A stretch of DNA of 64,000 nucleotides. Source: Panopea generosa (taxonomy: Eukaryota > Mollusca > Bivalvia > Adapedonta > Hiatellidae). Positions within the stretch are counted from its first letter, which is position 1. Each line of letters begins with the position of its first letter. The DNA is taken from the NCBI GenBank assembly GCA_029582155.1, contig CM055897.1, forward strand, positions 87,234,336 to 87,298,335. Direction: 5' to 3'. This document shows, piece after piece, positions 34,678 to 46,777 of this stretch. Made by a program: the position numbers and the translations under genes. The notes beneath the pieces were generated by a model. It worked only from the letters and a program-made list of their open reading frames with translations. It had not been told where the DNA came from and did no database searches.

Positions 34678-35095
34678 TTAACCCTTTTCCCAATAGATAC
34701 ACATTTTCCCACACCAATCACAGAAGGCCTTTGAAAACAGTGCAGGAAGAGTTCAGATTGCTCGTAACGAGCAATCTGAACACTTCCTGCATTGTTTTCC
34801 ACTCTGTCAGTTGATATAAACATAATTCACCCAATAATTCAAAAGCCTTCTATATTAGAGGTATCCAAAGGCGTCTATATTAGAGGTGTCCAAAGGCGTC
34901 TATATTAGAGGTGTCCAAAGGCGTCTATACAAGAAGTGTCCAAAGCCTTCTTTATTAGAGGTGTCCAAAGGCTTCTATATTAGAGGTGCCCAAAGGCATC
35001 TATATTAGAGGTGTCCAAAGGCGTCTATATTAATGGTGTCCAAAGACGTCTATATTAGAGGTGTCCAAAGGCGTCTATATGAAGTTAAGGATTAA
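34678..35095. mobile_element. TTAA-type MITE, copy 3, expanded by an internal 25-bp array
   Basis: TTAA boundaries at 34678-34681 and 35092-35095 enclose the family hairpin (AACAGTGCAGGAAGAGTTCA and its inverse). In place of the single TTAGAGGTGTCCAAAGG unit of the sister copies, this copy has about nine tandem 25 bp units from about 34850 to 35075 (starts at 34871 and 34896). The element is therefore 418 bp against 218-223 bp for the intact sister copies. Confidence 0.85.
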
Positions 35096-35639
35096 GTTAC
35101 CTTATATGAAATTGACCTGATGTGGGTTGTCAATCAAACAAGTCATACAATATTGGTTTCCACCATTTTCCTTAGACAAGCAGACATAGTCATTGTCTAA
35201 GTAAACACTACCTTATATTTACATGGACAAACAATGCCACGTGACCATTGGACAGAACGATAGTCATTCTCGCATCAAGTCCATTGTGTAAGAGTTTAAC
35301 ATAAATGTGGATAAAACTGCAATATTCAATTTTGTTGCATTTTGATACATTATATATATATATATGTGTGTGTGTACATATATTTATTGTGACACTGAAG
35401 CTTAATGGTACTTCAGTATGCATGGGACAAGAATATAATATAAAAAATATGTGTATAATGTTGATATTTCTAATCAGTGCAACATTTTCATCACTTTTAT
35501 TTCCTTGGAATTTAGATAAATTACTGAAACATAACAGAGTATAATTGAATACATTGTCTGGCAAAAATGACAAATCTAAACCATTTTAATACTGAATTAA
35601 ACCAAGGAGAACAAAATTAATGGTCCTTCCAAGTGTACA

Positions 35640-35833
35640 GTAAACTTCATGAGTTTGAATTCTGCTTCAGCCAGTCCCTGTGTTTATTGATATGCAACAT
35701 TGTATTTCATTGTCACTCCTCTCATCGCTAATTCAAATGGGGAAGTTATAAATTACTTACAGAGATGGTTAACCTTCCAGTTAGCCCTCGGTGGAATAGA
35801 AATAAGGCTAAATATTCAAACAAATCTAAAAAC
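35640..35833 (+). mobile_element. SINE family B, truncated/diverged copy 3
   Basis: Begins inside the B-box region (ATGAGTTTGAATTCTGC) and continues through CAGTCCCTGTG, TGCAACATTGTATTTCATTG, TTACTTACAGAGATGG and TTAGCCCTCGGTGGAATAGA to CTAAATATTCAAACAAATC. Confidence 0.75.
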
Positions 35834-38252
35834 CTAAGCAGATCATAAAAGAAAATCAGCTTGCAGTGTATCAATGTCTCAAGAGACTGATCAGGTAACT
35901 GATATGATTGAACAACATGAAGACTATGCATAAGTATGATGAAACATATGTCATGAGTCCTTGTGATTTCTTCCACTGACAAAATTTTGTTGGCCCAACA
36001 TTGTACCATAAAAAAATAAGATTCTCCTTTTTTATCGCAGAGTTCGTCAGTTACAAGTAATGCTGCAGCTTTCAGACAATTATTAAGTGTGTTTCAGGCA
36101 ATGGAGGGTACTTTGAATGGTTGCACCAATTTAAAACTTAGTAACATATAAAAATATGGACTTTAATTCAAAACTTTCTGAATGCCCCTCCTTCACCAGT
36201 ATGTCTCATCCAGATAACTTAAAAGGAATCTTATGAAGGACTTTAAACTCAATATATAATCTCATTTATCCCCTGACAGCTGTGCATGCTGTAGAACAGA
36301 CTAATACGTTCATAGTCAGCTTCCATGTAGGCGTATTGATCGGATATTGACAATTGTGTTTTATCTATATAAGGATTGCTATTTCTTGACTTAAATTATA
36401 TCCTTTTATACTCCATTGTTCAAATTAACTTCCTTTTAGTCTTTATTCTACATTAAAGGGACAAAGCAATCATGAATGTTGAAATTAAAGTTAACTTAAG
36501 TTCACTATCAAATCAATCTATGCACCTATATATAACCATAATTATTGAGATATTTATCTCCCTTTCTAAGAAATTATTAACAGACATGTACCCAAACAAT
36601 AACATTAAAACGGCATGGTTGTCATGGCAATATAACAGACATTATATATTGGGCTTGTAAATATCTCTCTGCAACTAATTGGTATGTTTGTTCTGCCAAA
36701 ACTGTTTGTTTGTTTGAATTGTAAGCATCATTATTATGCCACAGAGGTCTTATAGACAATACGTTATGGACATTATAAATTATTTGCTAAATTATCATCC
36801 CAGCTCACACCTTTATTTTCATGCCACCCGTACCCTTTTTATTTTCATAAATAACAAAAAGAAAATGAAAATGTTTTTTTAGATTGGTAGGTGTTGGTAG
36901 TGGAATTAACTACTGACGAGGAACTAGTTTTGATTGTTTTAATATCAACTTGTTTTGACCCTTTCTAGGTCTTAAGATGAGAACAAAAAATTGAAAATAA
37001 AAATGAATTCCTCACCTTCTCCCTCTATTTTTAAAGGAAAATTAAGATGATAATCTAGCAATTCATTTATAATGGCGTTACCCAACCACTCTTTCCTTGG
37101 ACCTTTGAAGGTTAACTAGTAATCAAGCACAACAATAACCTGAGTATTAGATTGTTATGAAAAGTCACTTTTTGCCGTTTTACAAAAATTATATGTGGAT
37201 GTAAGTCATTGTGATAGATTATTTTATTTGGTAAACATTGTTACTCTTAATCTACTTCAGAAACAATATGTAAGTTGAATAATTTGGTCACATGGTAGAT
37301 AATTGAACCCAGAATCAATATGTCATGTTTTTCATCCTTCCCTGGGACCTGGCTTGTATTCATCAACCATTCCTCAAAATATCCTTAGACTTCAGCTTGA
37401 AAATTCAAATTTCAACCTTAGATAACTAGTTTACCGTGGCAGAGAGAATAATTGTGAGAGTTTATTTGAGTCTATGTTAGTTGTCCTTATCTGCTTGTAA
37501 AGTTTTATTTCAAAAATGATTTCCAAGTGTGGTTTTCAAAATCATCCCTGAGTTCAAGTCTAAGAACATTTGTAAGAATGGTTGGTGAATACCACCCGAT
37601 GTGTTGGGCCCAGGAGCAAGTCGAGTGTGATTTTGTATAAGTTGTAAAAACTTGTTTAACAAAAGATGTATAAAATAAACAATCTATTTTTAAAAAATCT
37701 GCACTGTGTAAACAACTTAAAACTGAAATGATTTACTGAAATATAAGCAGTTATTGTTCTTGACATTGATTGCTTTTATTGTTAAGCTTAATCTGTTTTA
37801 CCTATTATTTTTTTTTAACACAGAAAAATTGTATGATTTAAGACTGCAAAAAAACAACAACAAACATCCATCCTGATATTCAGGTGTATCTTCCGCATAT
37901 TTATATATATATACTGGTACACCCAGACAGATCACGGAACATCATATAAAAAAGCATCACATGGATGGTGGCTGCGTGTTATTACAATGTTAAAATAAAC
38001 ATATAATTTGCAAAAACAACTGGTAGTATCAAACCAATCTTCGGCAACACAAGATCCACTACTAGGATTAATTAACTGACAGATCTATCTTACTTTTACT
38101 TCAGATTTATAAACTTCAGAATTAGTTCTGTGGCAGAACATCAAAATTAATGAAATGTCAAATTGAACCCTTTTATAGCCCACACCCCATAGTGCCAACA
38201 TGGGGGTTACCCAGGGACTATTTGGCGGAAATATAAAGAAATGAGGTAAATT

Positions 38253-38501
38253 CACTCGGGTCCTGTTAAAACGCGGTCCGATAAAACGTGAAACTCGTTA
38301 TAACAGTTTTTCTATGGCTCCCAAATTTGTATTTCATATTTATCACACATTATCGTGTGTTTGTTTATGGTACTTCAGCCGGATATAGTATTGCTAAATA
38401 ATATAGTGCAGTGCACCTTGGGATATTTATAACGCGGTTCCACGTATATCGCGGTTTCATTCCATGGATCTCGGCTACCGCATTATAATGGGACCCGAGT
38501 G
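38253..38501. mobile_element. 249-bp MITE with CACTCGGGTCC termini, just upstream of the TM exon
   Basis: The left end is CACTCGGGTCCTGTTAAAACGCGG and the right end GGGACCCGAGTG with the inverse CCGCATTATAATGGGACCC before it; about 25 bp of imperfect inverted repeat. The right flank is TA and the left flank TT, so a TA target is possible but decayed. The ends resemble pogo/Tigger-type elements. It lies 179 bp before the acceptor of the transmembrane exon. Confidence 0.75.
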
Positions 38502-38680
38502 TATAAAGAAATGGTATCGTAAGGATTGTGACCATTTTATTTTACATATATCTCAAATATGGCTGCATATTACAGATGACAGCTTAACAGAGGTGATCTC
38601 TTATTGTACTGGTATCACTGCACATATTTATTTGTTCTGTATGATATATCAGTCTAACTGTGTTTTATTCATCATTGCAG

Positions 38681-38786
38681 CTGCATCTTCCAGCCTTGTT
38701 GCTATCCTGGTTACAATTTTCATCATTATCCTCGTGATAGCTTTAGTGTTTCTATACCTATGGTGGAGAAATAAAAAAAGGCGCAG
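38681..38786 (+). CDS. receptor-like gene, transmembrane exon
   Basis: A 106 bp exon with acceptor TTCATCATTGCAG before 38681 and donor GCGCAG followed by GTACAATG at 38787. It enters in phase 1 and leaves in phase 2. It encodes a small Ala/Ser stalk end, then a strongly hydrophobic helix of about 24 residues (roughly residues 79-102 of the assembled frame: LVAILVTIFI... to FLYLWW), then the basic stop-transfer cluster RNKKRR. Hydrophobic helix followed by positive charge fixes a type I orientation, with earlier exons outside and later ones in the cytoplasm. If the intron is read through, the frame continues about 31 codons to a stop at 38880, which would give a tail-less form; no transcript evidence is available. 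Confidence 0.85.
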
Positions 38787-39659
38787 GTACAATGTATGTC
38801 GTAGAATAATTTCTTCTGTAATTCTTATTTCAAACTTGTCTTCAATTTGCATAAAATTCTGGTTTGACACTTTGGAATAATGTAAAAAAAGTTCTTGGGA
38901 AACAAATTGACTTCGTATTCTGTATTCTGATTGATTTAATTGCCAATTGAATAATCTTAAAAAAAATTTAAGAGAATGATGAAATATTAAGAGGCTATCT
39001 TAATGTATAAACAATTTCATCAATCAAAACTAGTTGCCATGGGTAAAATTGTATACATTATTCTGAACTCATTTTATTTAAACACATATGAATTGTGGTA
39101 TGTGTATTTATTTTCAATCATATTTTATGAAGTTCTTTTTATTTTACTTTCTTAAGTGTAAAATTAAATTTCTCAAAATTCTTAAATGCTGCATCATCGA
39201 AAATTTGCATTTGTTATACGACAGATTAAAATGCATATTCTGTGAAACTTTTTCTGAAGAAAATAAATTTTATTGTTTTATTAGGGGCATTTACATATTA
39301 TATATATATATTATGGGGGAAACAAATGGACCATGGTGACTCAAACTTATAAAAAAAAGAGTACAGTGTAAAATTTAGACAAGACTTTCTACTTCCAAGT
39401 AATATATTGTAAATATTACTGTCAACGTGGCATGCAATATATGTTGGAAAGTATTGATTAGTGTATCATAACCAGACAATAATATCCCATATATTGTATT
39501 AAATGCTGTCAGCATTGTACTGGTGCAATAGAATGAATGATTTTATTTTTGCACGGATTTTTATAGAATTAATTTGTTTTTTGTACATTGTATTTAGCAT
39601 GCAGTGCTTGTACATACAGAATATGACAAATATTTAACACAGTGTTGGAGCATGTGTCT

Positions 39660-41335
39660 GCAAAGATGGTTTCTTCCATAGTAACATTAAAGTCGCAGTA
39701 CCAAGAGTGTCCCCTCTGTGGTAATGTCAAAATTTTTCCTCCATAGCAAACACAAAGATTGTTACCTCCATAGTAACACAAAGATTGTTACCTCCATAGT
39801 AACACCAAGATTGTTATCTCCTAGTAACACCAAGATTGTTACCTCCCTAGAAACACCAATATTGTTACCTCCATAGTAACACCAAGATTGTTACCTTCCT
39901 AGTAATACCAAGATTGTTACCTCCATAGTAACACCAATATTGTTACCTCCATAGTAACACCAAGATTGTTATCTCCTAGTAACACCAAGATTGTTACCTC
40001 CCTAGAAACACCAATATTGTTACCTCCATAGTAATACCAAGATTGTTACCGTCCTAGTAATACCAAGATTGTTACCTCCATAGTAACACCAATATTGTTA
40101 CCTCCATAATAACACCAAGATTGTAACCTCCATAGTAACACCAAGATTGTTACCTCCATAGTAATACCAAGATTGTTACCTTCATAGTAACACCAAGATT
40201 GTTACCTTCAAATTGACACCAAGATTGTTACCTTCATAGTGACACCAAGATTGTTTCCTCCATAGTAACACTAAGATTGTTACCTCCATAGTAACACCAA
40301 GATTGTTACTTTCATAGTGACACCAAGATTGTTACCTTCATAGTGACACCAAGATTGATACCTCCATAGTAACATCAATATTGTTGCCTCCATAGTAACA
40401 CGAAGATTGTTACCTCCATAGTAACACCAATATTGTTACCTCCATAGCAACACAAAGATTGTTACCTCCATAGTAACACCAGTATTGTTTCCTCCATAGT
40501 AACAACAAGATTGTTTCCTCCATAGTGACACCAAGATTGTTTCCTCCAAAGTGATTGTTTCCTGCATAGTTGCACCAAGATTGTTTCCTCCATAGTTACA
40601 CCAAGATTGTTACCTCCATAGTAACACCAAGATTGTTTCCTCCATAGTGACACCAAGATTGTTTCCTCCATAGTGACACCAAGATTGTTACCTCCATAGT
40701 AACACCAAGGTTGTTTCCTCCATAGTGACACAAAGATTGTTACCTCCATAGTAACATGAAGATTGTTTCCTCCATAGTGACACCAAAATTGTTTCCTCCA
40801 TAGTAACACCAAGATTGTTACCTCCATAGTAACACCAAGATTGTTTCCTCCGTAGTGACACCAAGATTGTTTCCTCCATAGTAACACCAAGATGGTTTCC
40901 TCTATAGTAATACCAAGATTGTTACCTCCTTAGTAACACCAAGATTGTTACCTCCATAGTGACACCAATATTGTTACCTCCATAGTAACACCAAGATTGT
41001 TACCTTCATAATGACACCAAGATTGTTACCTCCATAGTAACACCAAGATTGTTACTTTCATAGTGACACCAAGATTGTTACCTCCATAGTAACACCAATA
41101 TTGTTACCTTCATAGTGACACCAAGATTGTTACCTCCATAGAAACACCAAGATTGTTACCTCCATAGCAACACCAAGATTGATACCTCCATAGTAACACC
41201 AAGATTGTTACCTCCATAGTAACACCAAGATTGTTACCTCTATAGTTACACCAAGATTGTTACCTCCATAGTGACACCAAGATTGTTACCTCTATAGTGA
41301 CACCAAGATTGTTACCTCTATAGTTACACCAAGAT
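39660..41335 (+). repeat. 26-bp minisatellite, about 63 units
   Basis: Unit CACCAAGATTGTTACCTCCA plus TAGTAA, 26 bp. Each unit contains GTTAC...GTAAC, a short inverted pair able to form a small stem. Variants (TTTCC, TTCATAGTGAC, AATATTG) are clustered. A block with TTATCTCCTAGTAAC recurs at 39814 and 39969 (about six units apart). Minus-strand open frames here (40462-40890, 40688-40879) are periodic artefacts. Confidence 0.97.
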
Positions 41336-41700
41336 TGATTTTGAAAAGTTTTTCTCTTCCTTTAAAGTACATCTTTAGAATTATTTTTCTTATTTTATGT
41401 TTTAAACAATTCTGTCCAAATTTTCAATGAAAGTGGACAACAGTAATTTCTTTGGTATCATCTTTACATTATACTGAAAGTTGGTCATTGTTACAGCATG
41501 AATGACCTTGAACTCGTATTGAGATTTAAACTAAACATGTACTTACGTGACAGGACTTACGAATCTGGATCTAACCTGGTAATGATGTTGTTGATTTTGT
41601 TGTTGTTACAGTTGTTGTTGTTGAAATCAGTATTAGGTATTTTAGTTGAACCTCAGAATTGAGTGGTTGATCATAATCGCTTCATCAAAATTTACCTAGA

Positions 41701-41790
41701 AAATACTTTTTTAATGATACTATTTATTGAAAATACTTTTTTAATGATACTATTTATAGAAAATACTTTTTTAATGATACTATTTATAAT
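41701..41790 (+). repeat. 30-bp triplication
   Basis: Three near-identical 30 bp units starting AAATACTTTTTTAATGATAC at 41701, 41731 and 41761. Confidence 0.95.
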
Positions 41791-41989
41791 TTTGTATTCA
41801 TATATTTCCATTAATTTTTCAGTAAATCATAATTATGTATTATTAAAATTATTTTTTACTAAAAGACAATAATGTTGCAGAATATTTGACAATAATTTAT
41901 ATTCACACAATGTTGTCTTATATGCTATATTTCCCCCATTCAGTTATTTTTTCTCCCCTTTCTTTTTTTATAAAATACACTTTTTACTT

Positions 41990-43260
41990 TACATTTTTGC
42001 TCTCTTTATCTTTTACTTTCTTTTCCTCCCCATCTGTATTGTTATTATTTCTTTTTCCCCCCTCCCTATCTGTATTGTAATTTTCTTTTCTTTTCCTCCC
42101 CATCTGTATTGTTATTATTTCTTTTTTTCCTCTCCCCATCTGTATTGTAATTTTCTTTTCTTTTCTTCCCCATCTGTATTGTTATTATTTCTTAACCAAA
42201 CTTGCACAGTAGTTATTATAACCATAAGATCTGGGACGAGTTCCTGAACCAGCGTCATTCGACCACAATTGCCCCTGCCACAAGGCTTATAAGCACATTT
42301 TAAGCGAAACTTCAAAAAATATTTTCTCTGAAAGTCCAAAGCTTACACCTTAGATATTTTACATGTAGCATTGCATGGGGGTCCCCTAAAAGATTTGTTG
42401 AAAAAGGGTCCCTGGGGTAAAATTTTGGGCCGCCACAGGGGTCCCTATTTTACATAGAGTTAAATAGGGAAAATGTTGTAGATGTGATAACACTTTCATT
42501 TTTCATTGAATCTTAACCAAAATTCCACAGGTTATATAACCACAAGATTTCTTGAATCAGCATCATTCAAGAACATTTTCAGAGAAACTTTGAAAACATT
42601 TTCTCTGAAAGTTCAAGACCTAGTTCTTAGATATTTTACATGTAACCTTGCATGGAGGTCCCCTAAAATATTTGCGATTCATGTCCTCTTGTTTTATTTT
42701 TCTCCCATCTGTATTGTTATCATTTCTTTTCCTCCCATCTGTATTGTAATTTTCTTTTCCTCCCCATTTTTTATTGTGTTTTTATGCCGCGTTTAGACAC
42801 AGAACCTTACCTCTGTCTGGTCTGTAACTTTGTTTTACATGGAGGGATTTTAAAGAAGCTTGACACAAGTGATCAACATGTCATGATGATGTGTCACCTG
42901 CATTTACCTGTCGAAATACCCAGACCTTAATATTAGATGTCAAGGTTACACAAAGGCCAAGGTCGCACTTTAATGTAAAAAAAACACCATGAAATTACGT
43001 GTCTAGTTTGAAACTTCAGTCAATGACTCTTGATATTCATGGATACATCACTGCCCATTATAAAATATATCGTTATTTTGACATTTTGACACTAAGCAGT
43101 GACATTTCTTGTTTTTCTTTACCTTCCTATCTGTATTGTAATTTTCTTTTTTTCCCCAATTGCATTCTTTTATTCTTTTCCTCCTGATTTGTATTGTTAA
43201 TTCCTTGCTTCCCCAGCTGTATGGTTATTTCTTTTTCTTCCCTATACTTTATTGTTATTA
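41990..43260 (+). repeat. pyrimidine-rich repeats with duplicated 300-bp dispersed segment
   Basis: Tandem TTCTTTTCCTCCCCATCTGT-type units occupy 41990-42190, 42695-42770 and 43110-43255. Between the first two, a segment of about 270-300 bp appears twice in diverged form (about 42190-42400 and 42510-42680), each with CTTAACCAAA, CATTTTCTCTGAAAGT and AGATATTTTACATGTA. The segment 42800-43110 matches the 165 bp dispersed family (CAGACCTTAATATTAGATGT, TGTCTAGTTTGAAAC). Confidence 0.7.
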
Positions 43261-43274
43261 CTAATTTCCATTTC

Positions 43275-44445
43275 CTTTAGTTGTTAGCTCATTGGGACGA
43301 AGTCCAAGGAGAGCTATTGCTATGACCCAGGTGGCAGTGGCGTCAGTGGTGTCTATAGACACCCAGGTTAAACTTTTGCGGTTAAGTTTTAGATATCTAT
43401 GCAACCACTCATTGGATGTGAATGAAACTTCCCATGTGTGTTCACCATCACCAGTGGAACACACAGACAAGAACCATAACTCTGGGTTGCATTTTGGCAA
43501 AGTTATGGCCCTTTTTGGACTTAGTTTTTTCAGGTTAAAGTGTTTTATCATGTGAGATATCTATGCAACAACTCATTGGATATGAATGAACCTTTGCATG
43601 TGTGTTCACCATCATCAATGGAACATTCATAGACAAGAAACATAACTTTGGGTTCCCTTTTTGCACAGTTATGGCCCTTTTTGGACTTAGACACCCAGGT
43701 TAAACTTTTGCGTTTAAGTTTAAGATATCTATGCATTCACTCATTGGATGTGAATGAAACTTTGCATTTGTGTTCACCATCATCAATTGAACACACAGAG
43801 ACAAAAAATATAACTTGGGGTTGCATTTTGGCAGAGTAATGACCCTTTTGGACTTATTTTTTTGTCTGTAGACACCCAGGTTAAACGTTTAAGATATCTA
43901 TGCAACCACTGATTGGATATGAATGACACTTCACATGTGTGTTCACCATCATCAATGGAACACACAGAGACAAGAACTATAACTCTGGATTGCATTTTGG
44001 CACAGTTATGGCCCTTTTTCGACTTAATTTTTCAGGTTAAAGTTTTTTATCAGGTAAGATATCTATGCAACTACTGATTGGATATGAATGAAACTTAATA
44101 TGTGTGTTCACCATCATCAATGAAACACACAGAGACAAGAACCATAACTCTGGATTGCATTTTGGCAGAGTTATGACCCTTTTTTGACTTAATTTTTAAG
44201 GTAAAAGTGTTGTTTTTTTAGGTAACATATCTATGCTACCATTCATTGGATATGAATGAAACTTGCATGTGTGTTCATCATCATTGATGGAACACGCAAA
44301 GACAAGAACCATAACTCGGGGGTTGCATTATGGCAGATTTACGGCCCTTTTGAACATAATTTTTCGTCACTAATCTCAGTCTTTGCATAGGTGGTGAGTT
44401 TTACCCAATCGGCGAGCTTTGTTGTCTTCTGACAACTCTTGTGTT
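43275..44445 (+). repeat. 167-bp tandem-repeat dispersed element, six units
   Basis: ATCTATGC recurs at 43394, 43559, 43727, 43896, 44061 and 44229, a period of about 167 bp. Each unit carries GGATATGAATGAAACTT, GTGTGTTCACCATCATCAAT, GAACACACAGAGACAAGAAC and GTTATGGCCCTTTTT. It is bounded by GTTAGCTCATTGGGACGAAG at the left and GGCGAGCTTTGTTGTCTTCT at the right, which look like terminal modules of a dispersed molluscan element. Short open frames inside are not coding. Confidence 0.8.
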
Positions 44446-44771
44446 TTTTTTCATGTCAGAGCAGTTTTTTGTTTGTTTTCCATAGTATTAAATAATGTCA
44501 AGTATATTTCCCCTACAATTGCTTTTAATGTACATACAAATATGGTTTCTTTAAAAAAAATACAAAAAGAATGGTTTAATAAGGAAGTAATTATCAGTGT
44601 GAAATGGTCTAATGAACTAATTACAGTATATTTTTACATGATTTGATTGATGATTTCTAAAATAGATTATCATAATTAATAATAGTTCCAAATTCAAGAG
44701 GAAGTTGTCATTGTTTTTGTATCCTCTATTAGTTTAAAGTCTAAAACATTTTATAGGATATAATTCAGAAA

Positions 44772-44999
44772 TACAAGGGGTCCTCTGCGACCAAGTGGTC
44801 TAAGGCGTTGTCTCAAGATCACTTACCTCTCACTGCCAGGATTGTAGTTCGAGTCCAGCTTACTGCAAAAACCTTATGTGAGAAAGGTTTCCAGTTACTT
44901 GTGGAAGGACAGGAGTTCTACTCAGATTCATTCTAAGGTCTTCCTCCACCTATAAAACTGAATATGCCATATATAACCTCATTAAAAAAAGAAATGACA
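44772..44999 (+). mobile_element. tRNA-Leu-derived SINE (family A), copy 2
   Basis: The head CTGCGACCAAGTGGTCTAAG is a decayed tRNA-Leu D arm; the B-box region is AGTTCGAGTCC. The body matches 6498-6768 through CAGTTACTTGTGGAAGGAC, CTACTCAGATTCATTCTAAG, CTTCCTCCACC and ATAAAACTG to the A-rich end. Confidence 0.82.
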
Positions 45000-46468
45000 T
45001 TTATCCATTTATCATTGGATTTAATCTTCTTATTTCTTCATCAAATACATAATGATGAGCCACAAGGTCATTTTGGTGCATGAAGGTCATGTCATAGTCT
45101 GGATACTTAAGGCAGTAACTGGTACTTGTTAAAGTCTGGATATTAACTCTCCTGCTTATTGTAAAAGTGAGTTTTTAGGGCAGCATTACCTTCAAGGTAT
45201 TAATTAAATAAAGTAGTAATAAAAGTAACTGCCATGCTTATTACAGAGATAAGTTCTTATGGCAGTAATTGGCAGTGACTGTTATGCTGGTTAACTAAAT
45301 ATGTAAGGCAGTGACTCCTGCTGGTTCTCTAATATTTTCAGGCAGTTACTGTCATGCTGTTTTTTTTAAATATTTAAGGCATTGATTGTTATGCTGGTTC
45401 TCCAAATATGTAAGGCAGTGACTGTCATGCTGGTTCTCTGAATATGTAAGGCAGTGACTGTTATGCTAGTTCTCTAAATATGTAAGGCAGTGACTGTTAT
45501 GCTGGTTCTTCAAATATTTAAGGCAGTGACTCTTGTGCTGGTTTTCTAAATATATAAGGTAGTGACTGTTATGCTGGTTCTCCAAATATATAAGGTAGTG
45601 ACTGTTATGCTGGTTCTTTAAATATGTAAGGCAGTGACTGTCATGTTGGTTCTCTAAATATTTAAGGCAGTGACTGTTATGCTGGTTCTCTAAATATGTA
45701 AGGCAGTGCCTGTTATGATGGTTCTCTAAATATGTAAGGCAGTGACTGTCATGCTGGTTCTCTTAATATATAAGGCAGTAACTGTTAAGCTGGTTCTCTA
45801 AATAATTTCAGGCAGTGACTGTCATGCTGGTTTTTCAAATATTTAAAGCAGTGACTGTTATGTTTGTTCTCAAAATATGAAAGGCAATGACTGTTATGCT
45901 TGTTATCCAAATATGTAAGGCAGTGGCTGTTATGCTGGTTCTCTAAATATGTACTAAGTAAGGCAGTGACTGTTATGCTGGTTCTCCAAATATGCAAGGC
46001 ATTGACTGTTATCCTGGTTCTTCAAATATCTAAGGCATTGACTGTTATGCTTGTTCTCCAAATATGTATGGCAGTGACTGTTATGCTGGTGCTCCAAATA
46101 TGTAAAGCAGTGACTGTCATGCTGGTTCTCTAAATATGTAAGGCAGTGACTGTCATGCTGGTTTTCCAAATATTTAAGGCAGTGACTGTTATGCTGGTTC
46201 TCCAAATATGTAAGGCAGTGGCTGTTATGCTGGTTCTCTAAATATGTGTGTAAGGCAGTGACTGTTATGCTTGTTCTCCAAATATGTAAGGCATTGACGT
46301 TTATGCTGGTTCTTCAAATATCTAAGGCATTGACTGTTATGCTGGTTCTCCAGATATGTATGGCAGTGACTGTTATGCTGGTGCTCCAGATATGTAAGGC
46401 AGTGACTTGGTTGCTGGTTCTCCAAATTTGTAAGGCAGTGACTGTCATGCTGGTTCTCCAAATATGTA

Positions 46469-46777
46469 GTTGTTGTTGTATGGTGATTAGCGTCGCTTTC
46501 AACAATTTTCAGTCATATCGCGACGGTGTTTACTTGAGACAGTATTCTAAGCGCTGCCACACTGGAGTATCATGCCGCAGACACATGGTATGATACCTCA
46601 CCCAGTCACATTATACTGACACCAAGCCGACCAGACCTAGAACTCCTTTAAATGCTGAGCGTCAAGCGAGGGAGCTTCTTGATCCATTTTTAAAGTCTTT
46701 GGTATGACCCGGCCGGGGATTGAACACACATCCTTCCCCATGCGAGGCGGACGCTCTACCACTAGACCATGCCGCGG
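46469..46777 (-). mobile_element. SINE family C, full-length copy with target-site duplication
   Basis: Read on the minus strand: A box TGGTCTAGTGG (46759-46769), B box near 46716-46726 (TGTTCAATCCC), linker, core (GTGTCAGTATAATGTGAC; TATCATACCATGTGTCTG; GCATGATACTCCAGTGTGGC) and a 3' end of (CAA)n. It sits inside one unit of the 36 bp array. The array sequence TTCTCCAAATATGTA on the left is repeated as CTTCTAAATATGTA on the right, a target-site duplication of about 14 bp. Confidence 0.9.

Larger units (their letters stand above)
26935..38680 (+). other. 11.7-kb intron
   Basis: GTAAGG to ATCATTGCAG, phase 1. It contains SINEs of families A and B, four MITEs, a 32 bp array and AT-rich single-copy DNA. 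No further splice-flanked open segment of convincing protein character was found, and the flanking phases match without one. A phase-symmetric extra exon cannot be excluded by eye. The parts at 29240-29530, 29770-30190, 30420-32720, 33010-33760 and 35840-38250 show nothing I can name. Confidence 0.6.

Noticed and set aside
38464..38680. Upstream ATG extension of the transmembrane exon (frame open from 38464)
   Set aside because: The extension starts inside a MITE and runs through intron sequence with a pyrimidine-rich tract and CAG acceptor at 38680. Phase continuity with the upstream exons supports splicing at 38681.
40462..40890. 142-codon minus-strand frame in the 26-bp array
   Set aside because: Three 26-mers give a 78 bp stop-free cycle. 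The frame shows the array period only.
43261..43995. Several 60-96 codon open frames on both strands
   Set aside because: They follow the 167 bp dispersed repeat units and occur on both strands with the same periodicity.
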